Assembly: GCA_024206195.1 (NCBI GenBank)
Contig: JAAGZO010000540.1
Span: 1-18,039, forward strand
DNA from: a bacterium
GTDB lineage: Archaea > Nanoarchaeota > Nanoarchaeia > Woesearchaeales > UBA10216
Direction of reading: 5' to 3'
DNA length: 18,039 nt
Shown here piece after piece: positions 1 through 4,032 of the stretch. The position numbers and the translations under genes were made by a program. Below the pieces are notes generated by a model. It did no database searches. It was given only the letters and a program-made list of their open reading frames with translations, and was not told where the DNA came from. How positions within the stretch are numbered: the first letter of the stretch is position 1; the number at the start of each line of letters is the position of its first letter.

Positions 1-9
1 GTAACTGAA

Positions 10-291
10 TTAGTCATTATAGTCCTCCTTTAAAAGATCAATGTTTATGTAAACCATTCCTATTCCTTTGTTAAATACATCCTCTATCATTTGATGAAGT
101 GCTGTGTCTGTTCCAAGGCCATTAGTCTTACCATTTAGCTTAGCCTTAACCTCACTGAGGGCTTCCCTAAGGGCAAGGATCAACAATGCATTGTGCTTGC
201 AACTATTACAGATTGGTTCTCCTTGTGATCTTTTATTACATGCACCACAAGTTATAAAGGTTGCATCTGTTGCTTTGATTGTGTTATTCAT
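10..291 (-). CDS. Small zinc-ribbon-like protein, function unknown (93 aa)
   Basis: The N-terminal part has two CxxC pairs (C15/C18 and C28/C31) separated by nine residues, a layout typical of a small treble-clef or zinc-ribbon site. The rest is a helix rich in Ala, Leu and Lys (about residues 33-52) followed by a polar tail with an acidic C-terminus. The start is supported by a near-perfect AGGAGG eight or so bases upstream. It overlaps the stop of the upstream minus-strand gene by 8 nt, so the two are probably translationally coupled. Zinc binding is inferred from the cysteine spacing only. I do not recognise a family, and the role (nucleic-acid binding or protein contact) is open. Confidence 0.7.
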   Translation of the reverse strand: MNNTIKATDATFITCGACNKRSQGEPICNSCKHNALLILALREALSEVKAKLNGKTNGLGTDTALHQMIEDVFNKGIGMVYINIDLLKEDYND

Positions 292-739
292 CCTGGTCCT
301 CCTCTTGTTGAAAGTTTTGTTGTAGGTCCTCTAATGTTGGTGGACTAAAATCAGTTACTACCTTAACCTCACTCCTAGATACTTCCTTTAATGGTTGCTC
401 AAACTTACTGAAGTCAATATCCTTTATGTTAGTGGGCCTTACCTTTGTCATTGACTCTACCTTTTCTTTGAAGATCCTATTTAATAACTCTTTGTCATTG
501 TCTTGAGGTTTAGTGTTTTTTGATCTTCCTCTCATTTGCTTGATTGTATTAAGTGACTTTGTACTTGGCACTGGATTGCTAACTATTGACATCTTTGATA
601 TATAGTCCAGGTAGATTATCTTAGCCATTGCATTCATGCTAACAGGTTTGTATGTTGGTTCCATTGCCTGGATAATTTCCAGCCCATGGGCCAGTTGATA
701 CAATGATAACCTAAAAGTAACTTGAATTGTTTTACTCAT
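284..739 (-). CDS. Hypothetical protein with possible N-terminal DNA-binding fold (151 aa)
   Basis: The gene starts behind AGAGGA with good spacing. Residues 4-12 alternate hydrophobic and polar as in a beta strand (TIQVTFRLS), followed by two predicted helices to about residue 50 (YQLAHGLEIIQ; SMNAMAKIIYLDYISKM). This strand-helix-helix order is compatible with a ribbon-helix-helix type DNA-binding domain, but that is inference. Residues 60-151 are polar, low in hydrophobics and end in a Gln/Glu/Asp-rich tail, so this part is probably disordered. It lies just downstream of an intrinsic terminator (766-802) that ends the preceding minus-strand genes, so it may rely on read-through or an unseen promoter. 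Family not recognised. Confidence 0.7.
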   Translation of the reverse strand: MSKTIQVTFRLSLYQLAHGLEIIQAMEPTYKPVSMNAMAKIIYLDYISKMSIVSNPVPSTKSLNTIKQMRGRSKNTKPQDNDKELLNRIFKEKVESMTKVRPTNIKDIDFSKFEQPLKEVSRSEVKVVTDFSPPTLEDLQQNFQQEEDQDE

Positions 740-765
740 AATAGATCCTCTTATTTAAAGGGTTT

Positions 766-802
766 AAAAAGATCGGTAAGATGGTTAATGATTTTACCGA
801 CC
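766..802 (-). terminator. Intrinsic terminator, minus strand
   Basis: Read on the minus strand, GGTCGGTAA (802-794) pairs with TTACCGATC (779-771): nine pairs with one G-T wobble and a 14 nt loop, followed directly by TTTTT (770-766). It sits 17 nt after the stop of the 30-codon micro-ORF and 27 nt before the next start codon. It therefore probably ends or attenuates transcription of the 820-1700 gene group. Confidence 0.75.
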
Positions 803-819
803 TTAATCAAGCCTCTAAG

Positions 820-912
820 CTATTTAATGGTTAACTTTTCCAACCTGGCTAGCTCTGCTTTAAGGTGGTTGAGCATTTCAAGTCGTGCTGGCTTTAAGTC
901 TTTAAGTTCCAT
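820..912 (-). CDS. Micro-protein, 30 aa, helical
   Basis: This is a 30-codon ORF starting at ATG 912-910, whose A is shared with the TAA of the preceding gene (TAATG overlap). AGGAG lies nine bases upstream, inside that gene. The product begins MELKDLKPARLEML and ends in LTIK. It has leucines spaced at 3-4 residues and alternating Lys/Glu, as in a short amphipathic or coiled-coil helix. It ends 17 nt before an intrinsic terminator, so it is the last gene of its transcript. The overlap, Shine-Dalgarno sequence and terminator together argue for a real gene despite the size. Function unknown. Confidence 0.6.
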   Translation of the reverse strand: MELKDLKPARLEMLNHLKAELARLEKLTIK

Positions 913-1118
913 TAGCTATGTCTCCTAATCTGTTTGCCTTCATAACTGATGTTCTTGGGCATCTTTCTTAACAATTGTGCCATTGCTAATGGAAACCTAT
1001 GGCCAGCGCAAGTCAGGGTCTTGCCTTTGATGTTAAATGGTCTGTTGGTTTTCAATAATGATAGGTAAGTCTGCTGAACTGGTGAGTGTCCTATGAAATG
1101 TCCTTCACGATTAAACAT
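912..1118 (-). CDS. Small basic hypothetical protein (68 aa)
   Basis: The start is supported by AAAAGGAG eight bases upstream; that site overlaps the end of the 27-codon ORF before it. The product is basic and rich in His, Lys and Arg, with a C-terminal run KGKTLTCAGHRF..LLRKMPKN. There is no membrane segment and no motif I can assign. The stop overlaps the next start (TAATG). Its packing in a chain of coupled minus-strand ORFs (1434 to 820) supports a real gene. Short basic phage proteins of this type are often early host-interaction or nucleic-acid-binding proteins, but nothing here proves that. Confidence 0.6.
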   Translation of the reverse strand: MFNREGHFIGHSPVQQTYLSLLKTNRPFNIKGKTLTCAGHRFPLAMAQLLRKMPKNISYEGKQIRRHS

Positions 1119-1121
1119 ACT

Positions 1122-1205
1122 CTATTCTCCTTTTAGTGTTAATATTACTAAAGTCTTCCCATTAAGAACTAATAAGCAGTCAATAAATGGGTTTCTAGAA
1201 TTCAT
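1122..1205 (-). CDS. Micro-protein, 27 aa, hydrophobic
   Basis: This is a 27-codon ORF beginning at ATG 1205-1203. It overlaps the end of the preceding gene (stop at 1197-1195) by 11 nt and has AAAAGGAG seven bases upstream. The product starts MNSRNPFIDCLLVLNG and continues KTLVILTLKGE. It is hydrophobic in the middle, too short and interrupted for a confident membrane helix, and reads more like a beta hairpin. Its last codons carry the Shine-Dalgarno sequence of the next gene, the arrangement expected of a coupled chain. Function unknown. Confidence 0.55.
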   Translation of the reverse strand: MNSRNPFIDCLLVLNGKTLVILTLKGE

Positions 1206-1434
1206 GCTGGTTCTCCTTTTTAATGTAGTGCGTTGAGCCAATAGTCAATTCCATTGGCATTTGTGAGTGATGGCTTGATTGTGGCAATGTTATTGTACCA
1301 CAAAAGTAGTTGTCTGAGATATAAACATACATTTCCTCTTCAACTGGAAAGATTGGTGCATCATTTAACTTTTGTGTAATTGCTAGGCCTGTCTGATATT
1401 GGGCTTTGAACTGATCTGGGGTTTTTGTCTTCAT
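1195..1434 (-). CDS. Small hypothetical protein (79 aa)
   Basis: The start is supported by AAAGGAG seven bases upstream. The sequence opens with a helical, polar segment (residues 1-25), then a probable beta-rich part (EEEMYVYISDNYFCGTITL, about 33-51), and ends in a polar His/Lys/Glu-rich tail. No signal peptide, membrane segment or known motif is visible. It lies 32 nt after the 1467-1700 gene and overlaps the following micro-ORF by 11 nt, so it belongs to the same minus-strand transcript. Family not recognised. Confidence 0.65.
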   Translation of the reverse strand: MKTKTPDQFKAQYQTGLAITQKLNDAPIFPVEEEMYVYISDNYFCGTITLPQSSHHSQMPMELTIGSTHYIKKENQHEF

Positions 1435-1466
1435 TGCTTGGCTCCTTTAAATGTTAGCTGTTGTCA

Positions 1467-1700
1467 TTATGTTGTCATTGACCTACAATCATCTTTCATT
1501 TGCTCCCAAATAGCTGTTACTGGCCAGCCTTGGACTCCAGCGAATAAGGCACCAAAATAAAATTGACTTACTCCTATGCAATCACAGGCATAATCGTATA
1601 AATTATTTGTCAGGCCTTCACGCCAATCTTCAATGGCTTTAAAAGCATCTTCTCTTTTTTGCTGGCCTGCGGTGTTAAAGTGTACATCGTAGTGACTCAT
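1467..1700 (-). CDS. Small hypothetical protein, first gene of minus-strand operon (77 aa)
   Basis: The start ATG at 1700 follows GGAG eight bases upstream, within a 16 nt segment that is duplicated in tandem (1701-1732). The product is helical at the N-terminus (QQKREDAFKAIEDWREGLTNNLYDYACD), with an aromatic, Gly-rich middle (QFYFGALFAGVQGWPV) and a polar C-terminus. Two cysteines (in YACDCIG) are close together. No known family is recognised. It is the first gene downstream of the promoter at 1814-1842, behind a leader of about 100 nt with several short repeats, so its expression may be controlled at translation. Confidence 0.65.
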   Translation of the reverse strand: MSHYDVHFNTAGQQKREDAFKAIEDWREGLTNNLYDYACDCIGVSQFYFGALFAGVQGWPVTAIWEQMKDDCRSMTT

Positions 1701-1775
1701 GGTTGTCTCCTTTAATGGTTGTCTCCTTTAATGGTTGTCTTGCCTTTAAATGGTGTTACGTTGTTAAATGGTGTT
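1701..1775 (-). repeat. Tandemly duplicated ribosome-binding site in operon leader
   Basis: GGTTGTCTCCTTTAAT occurs exactly at 1701-1716 and 1717-1732, and a diverged third copy (GGTTGTCTTGCCTTTAAAT) follows at 1733. Read on the minus strand, each exact copy carries AAAGGAG; only the one at 1701-1716 is at working distance from the ATG at 1700. Further upstream in the leader, AAATGGTGTTA occurs twice (1748-1776). The leader thus consists largely of short direct repeats. Confidence 0.7.
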
Positions 1776-1813
1776 AGTTATTGAAATGTAAACCTATTCT
1801 TACATACACTTAC

Positions 1814-1842
1814 ACTATACCACGTTTACCGTATACTGTCAA
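1814..1842 (-). promoter_or_regulatory. Sigma70-type promoter for the minus-strand operon
   Basis: On the minus strand, TTGACA (1842-1837, perfect -35) is followed after 17 bases by TATAGT (1819-1814, five of six -10 positions). It points to the 1700-820 genes, with a leader of about 100 nt. The -35 lies inside the first unit of the 17-18 bp tandem array, so any protein bound to the array would contact or compete with polymerase here. Confidence 0.65.
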
Positions 1843-1980
1843 GTACATTCTTACTGCCAGGTCCATTCTTACTGTCAGGTCCATTGTTAGGGCTCGTTAT
1901 ATTGTTAGGGCTTGTTATATTGTTAGAGCTCTTACCTGTTGGGTGTCCTTACCTGTTGGGTACCTGTGCCTTGTTAGGTA
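1835..1980. repeat. Imperfect tandem array of 17-18 bp units (iteron-like)
   Basis: Units in register: ACTGTCAAGTACATTCTT (1835), ACTGCCAGGTCCATTCTT (1853), ACTGTCAGGTCCATTGTT (1871), AGGGCTCGTTATATTGTT (1889) and AGGGCTTGTTATATTGTT (1907). A drifting 17 bp phase follows: CTTACCTGTTGGG at 1931 and 1948, and TTGTTAGGTA at 1971. Neighbouring units are most alike and the sequence changes gradually along the array, as if it grew by local duplication. A plus-strand ORF through it gives a six-residue repeat peptide with no good ribosome-binding site and is probably not a gene. The array adjoins an AT-rich palindrome, the usual layout of an iteron-type origin. Confidence 0.7.
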
Positions 1981-2015
1981 CTCTTGTCTGTTGAAGGCTG
2001 CGGGCTTGAAATGAA

Positions 2016-2250
2016 GATTATATACGTAATACCTACTCTCCCCTCTGGCGGGTCGAAATCGTCCTCTGCTTGGTGGCCTTCTTCTAAATATGAGAGTATA
2101 TATATAGTAGAGATATTATATATGAGTTAGACTCTTTCTAATTATCTACTATATATAATGGGCTGTATGTGGTATAATATCTATATATATAGAATTAGAC
2201 GAAGCCTTTTTGACCCACCCGAGGGGGGAGTAGGTATTACGTATATAATC
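2016..2250. repeat. Long inverted repeat with AT-rich palindromic core (candidate replication origin)
   Basis: Left arm 2016-2058 and right arm 2208-2250 match as inverted copies at 39 of 43 positions, the outer 23 perfectly (ending GATTATATACGTAATACC on each outer side). The 149 nt between them is strongly AT-rich and holds further inverted pairs: TATATATAGTAGA (2099-2111) with TCTACTATATATA (2145-2157), and TTAGA (2127) with TCTAA (2137). The arms also extend inward imperfectly (GGCCTTCTTCTAA near 2076 against GGCTTCGTCTAA read from 2206). It could extrude as a cruciform or fold as a long RNA hairpin. There is no ORF. An origin is my preferred reading, with a bidirectional termination or recombination site as alternatives. 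Confidence 0.65.
2170..2178 (+). promoter_or_regulatory. Possible extended -10 promoter inside the palindrome
   Basis: TGGTATAAT at 2170-2178 is a perfect extended -10 (TG-N-TATAAT). There is no good -35. The next plus-strand gene is over 1.3 kb away, so a transcript from here would be a short non-coding or primer RNA crossing the right arm of the inverted repeat. In such AT-rich DNA a chance match is quite possible. Confidence 0.3.
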
Positions 2251-2263
2251 CTCAAATCCATTG

Positions 2264-2328
2264 GAAAGGCCCTAAAATGACTATTTAGCTATCCAGGTTC
2301 GTGAATAGTAGCCATTAAAGGGCCTTTC
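2264..2328. repeat. Hairpin-forming inverted repeat
   Basis: GAAAGGCCCT (2264-2273) and AGGGCCTTTC (2319-2328) are a perfect 10 bp inverted pair. Pairing continues inward imperfectly between AATGACTATT and AATAGTAGCCATT. It lies downstream of the 2406-2900 minus-strand gene and could terminate or protect that transcript, although no T-run follows on either strand. Confidence 0.55.
2300..2318 (-). repeat. Copy 1 of 19 nt repeat (inverted relative to 3331-3349)
   Basis: Read on the minus strand this is TTAATGGCTACTATTCACG, identical to plus-strand 3331-3349. It lies within the hairpin at 2264-2328. The second copy overlaps a candidate promoter upstream of the small terminase, so the element may be an operator. 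Confidence 0.7.
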
Positions 2329-2336
2329 AGATGAAC

Positions 2337-2350
2337 GTTCAATAATGAAC
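2337..2350. promoter_or_regulatory. Palindromic operator-like site GTTCA-N4-TGAAC
   Basis: GTTCAATAATGAAC is a palindrome with 5 bp arms around ATAA. The same site occurs as its reverse complement (GTTCATTATTGAAC) at 10273-10286, both times in a short intergenic region. A dimeric regulator site is possible. Confidence 0.4.
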
Positions 2351-2405
2351 ACGGAGTATTGGTTATGGGAGCCATTGCTGACTCCCGTTAATCTCTGGCT
2401 ATCTG

Positions 2406-2900
2406 CTAATCATCAAGCCCCTTCAAAACCATCTGGACTTTCACGGTGTCGAACTTCGCTCCAAGAGTCGTCAAGATGAAATCATCATCCATACCAGCAA
2501 TTCTTAGTGCTTCAATCGCACTTGTCAGGGCCGATTCTTCTCCTTTGAGGAAGGTTTTGCCTTTAGAATGTCCTGGCGGTTTAGTCGGTTCGACAACGAA
2601 GTTATTCACTCTTTGTTGCGCATTTACCAAATCATCAATAATCGACTTGGTCTCACCCGTCTTGCTGTTGGTACTGGGCCTGGCTTTAGCTCTCAAATCA
2701 ATGATAGTCTTTTGAATCCCAGCATGAAGCAATCCATGGATGATTTCATGTTCCTCTGCCCATTGTGTCAACAATTCACTATCCATCAAATAATCTGTAC
2801 TCTCCTTGAGCCATTCCGGTAATTCAAGTGTCACACTTTCACCTTTGTGGTCTACGTCCAATTTTCCGCCTTTGATAATGTCGTGAAATGATTTAGCCAT
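2406..2900 (-). CDS. Hypothetical acidic protein (164 aa)
   Basis: The start is supported by AAGGAG nine or so bases upstream. No signal peptide or membrane segment is visible. Residues 1-60 look like a small alpha/beta unit (SVTLELPEWLKE, then ELLTQWAEEHEIIHGLLHAGIQKTIIDLRAKARP). Residues 75-120 are polar and probably flexible (KPPGHSKGK), and the C-terminus is helical (ALTSAIEALRIAGMDDDFILTTLG). I do not recognise the family. It stands alone on the minus strand between two non-coding control regions that share repeats (19 nt at 2300/3331 and 11 nt at 2361/3319). It could be a regulator or replication-linked protein acting at those sites, but this is inference from position only. Confidence 0.75.
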   Translation of the reverse strand: MAKSFHDIIKGGKLDVDHKGESVTLELPEWLKESTDYLMDSELLTQWAEEHEIIHGLLHAGIQKTIIDLRAKARPSTNSKTGETKSIIDDLVNAQQRVNNFVVEPTKPPGHSKGKTFLKGEESALTSAIEALRIAGMDDDFILTTLGAKFDTVKVQMVLKGLDD

Positions 2901-2939
2901 GTTAATGTCTCCTTATGTGTTTGTGATGACGTTATCGCC

Positions 2940-2963
2940 ATCTGCCCTAATACCAATGCAGAT
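2940..2963. promoter_or_regulatory. Inverted repeat in the leader of the 2406-2900 gene
   Basis: ATCTGC (2940-2945) and GCAGAT (2958-2963) are a perfect 6 bp inverted pair with 12 nt between them. The pair lies about 40 nt upstream of the 2900 start codon, where a repressor or an RNA hairpin could act. No convincing promoter was found beside it. Confidence 0.3.
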
Positions 2964-3135
2964 AGCGTGCCATAGCTGAAATCTTTTTATCCTAAACTAT
3001 GAAGACCGTTGCCAGTCCTTGTTATCAACCATCTAATAATTTGTTGCCCCATGTGGTGGTGATACTTACTGACTTTAATTTGTTCATAAATTTAAACTTT
3101 TGAAATTTTCCTAATTTGCTGGGCATACATAATGA

Positions 3136-3149
3136 CCCCCCTACCCCCC
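3136..3149 (-). other. Paired G6 tracts on the minus strand
   Basis: CCCCCCTACCCCCC on the plus strand gives GGGGGG-TA-GGGGGG on the minus strand. Split into four G3 runs, this could form a G-quadruplex, or contribute half of an intermolecular one. It lies in the non-coding stretch between the 2406-2900 gene and the terminase genes. The rest of 2901-3213 shows no gene I can support. Confidence 0.35.
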
Positions 3150-3330
3150 GCTTTAATAAGGAAAAAAACTCATATGTACCTGGAGAAACGCAATAAGGCA
3201 ATTTTTCAGTTACCTCCAAACAACTCCAACTCATCAAATAATAAAATCACCAAACAACACAACAGTTACACCATTCACGAGATTAAAAAATACTATAATG
3301 GCTAAGTTCACATAAGAGGTTATGGGAGTG

Positions 3331-3349
3331 TTAATGGCTACTATTCACG
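3331..3349 (+). repeat. Copy 2 of 19 nt repeat (inverted relative to 2300-2318)
   Basis: TTAATGGCTACTATTCACG, identical to the minus strand of 2300-2318. Its last six bases form the possible -35 of the promoter at 3344-3372. An 11 nt direct repeat (GGTTATGGGAG) sits just upstream at 3319-3329 and also at 2361-2371. Confidence 0.7.
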
Positions 3350-3376
3350 CCCGTATGTGTTCCCTATATAATAGGG
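3344..3376 (+). promoter_or_regulatory. Candidate upstream late promoter with palindrome over the -10
   Basis: TTCACG (3344-3349, four of six -35 positions) is followed after 17 bases by TATAAT (3367-3372, perfect -10). The -10 lies within the palindrome CCCTAT-ATA-ATAGGG (3362-3376), and the -35 lies inside the 19 nt repeat. It would transcribe through the CTCCAAA repeats into the terminase genes. Confidence 0.45.
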
Positions 3377-3428
3377 CGCAATCAGGTAGTTGGCTCCAAA
3401 AGACTCCAAACAACTCCAATAAGTTTCC

Positions 3429-3457
3429 TTGACAACATTCTTGCCATATGCTAATAT
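3429..3457 (+). promoter_or_regulatory. Sigma70-type promoter for the late operon
   Basis: A perfect TTGACA (3429-3434) is separated by 17 bases from TAATAT (3452-3457, four of six -10 positions), about 40 nt before the terS start. An inverted pair TATGCT (3447-3452) and AGCATA (3461-3466) straddles the -10, a typical place for a repressor to bind. Confidence 0.55.
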
Positions 3458-3498
3458 GAAAGCATAATCAATAAAAACCACCTAACGAGGTCTTGAAA

Positions 3499-4032
3499 AT
3501 GGCTAGTGATAATCAAATGTTAAATAACTTGAAAACTAAGCATCGGGAAATTGCTCGGTTAAGCTTTGGAGGATTGACGCCCGCTGATATCGCAAAGCAA
3601 ACAAACATAGGAATGAATACTGTTTATAAAATTTTACGTGATCCTATTTGCCAAGCCTACATAGGTGGGCTGGGTGACAAAGTTGATGAGACCGTCCTGA
3701 GTGTTCGTGAACGCCTGATGAATCTTAACGCTAGCACCCTGGATAGATTTGAAGAAATTATGGGTAAAGAATCCAAGGCACCGCATTCCGTAATTGCAAG
3801 TGTAGGCAAAGATGTCCTAGACCGCACAGGATACAAGGCTCCAGATAGAATTGATATCAACCACACCCTCCAACACAAATCCGATGAGGAAATCGATGCC
3901 CAAATAGAAGCCGCCATGGAAAATGTTAAGTCTGCCTTTGATACAGACACTTCAGATATTCTTGAAGAAGATGCCCCGGACGAACCTACAACTCGGATAA
4001 ATCCCAAAACAGATTATAAAGAGCAAATTTAA
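3499..4032 (+). CDS. terS: Terminase small subunit
   Basis: Recognises the phage genome and starts packaging together with the large subunit encoded immediately downstream (TAA then ATG with no gap). At 177 aa it has the usual length. Residues about 16-48 form a clear helix-turn-helix (REIARLSFGGLTPADIAKQT then NIGMNTVYKILRDP). A long helical middle (RERLMNLNASTLDRFEEIMG) and the segment SVGKDVLDRTGYKAPDRI, common in phage small terminases, follow. The C-terminus is acidic and probably disordered. I prefer ATG 3499 over the in-frame TTG at 3493 because GAGG at 3487-3490 lies eight bases before the ATG and only two before the TTG. Identification rests on fold features, length and position next to the large subunit. 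Confidence 0.9.
   Translation: MASDNQMLNNLKTKHREIARLSFGGLTPADIAKQTNIGMNTVYKILRDPICQAYIGGLGDKVDETVLSVRERLMNLNASTLDRFEEIMGKESKAPHSVIASVGKDVLDRTGYKAPDRIDINHTLQHKSDEEIDAQIEAAMENVKSAFDTDTSDILEEDAPDEPTTRINPKTDYKEQI

Larger units (their letters stand above)
3214..3423 (+). repeat. CTCCAAA direct repeats upstream of terS (possible packaging site)
   Basis: CTCCAAACAACTCCAA occurs exactly at 3214-3229 and 3404-3419. The second copy belongs to a run with 10 bp period: CTCCAAAAGA (3394), CTCCAAACAA (3404), CTCCAATAAG (3414). A 10 bp period places each unit on the same face of the helix, as expected for cooperative protein binding. Small terminase subunits often bind repeats close to or inside their own gene, so a packaging start site is plausible. 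A transcription regulator site is the alternative. Confidence 0.5.

Noticed and set aside
722..928. Plus-strand ORF of 68 codons
   Set aside because: Antisense to the better-supported micro-ORF and terminator, with no ribosome-binding site.
1448..1468. Six-codon ORF after the 1467-1700 gene (ATG overlapping TAA)
   Set aside because: Too short, with no ribosome-binding site of its own; the overlap is likely chance.
1781..2014. Plus-strand ORF of 77 codons through the tandem array
   Set aside because: The protein is simply the 18 bp array read as a six-residue repeat (RSIVRA-like), with no Shine-Dalgarno sequence, and it opposes the minus-strand promoter.
2046..2063. tRNA-like T-arm sequence (GGGTCGAAATC)
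   Set aside because: The flanking bases do not form a proper T stem, and no anticodon or acceptor arm could be found; it is part of the inverted repeat arm.
1700..2400. CRISPR-like array
   Set aside because: The repeats are contiguous with no unique spacers, so this is a tandem repeat array and not a CRISPR.
2967..2993. Eight-codon possible leader peptide upstream of the 2406-2900 gene
   Set aside because: Shine-Dalgarno-like sequence too far away and no attenuator structure recognised.
3025..3237. Minus-strand ORF of 70 codons
   Set aside because: No Shine-Dalgarno sequence before its ATG, poor composition, and it spans the C-tracts and control repeats; better explained as non-coding.
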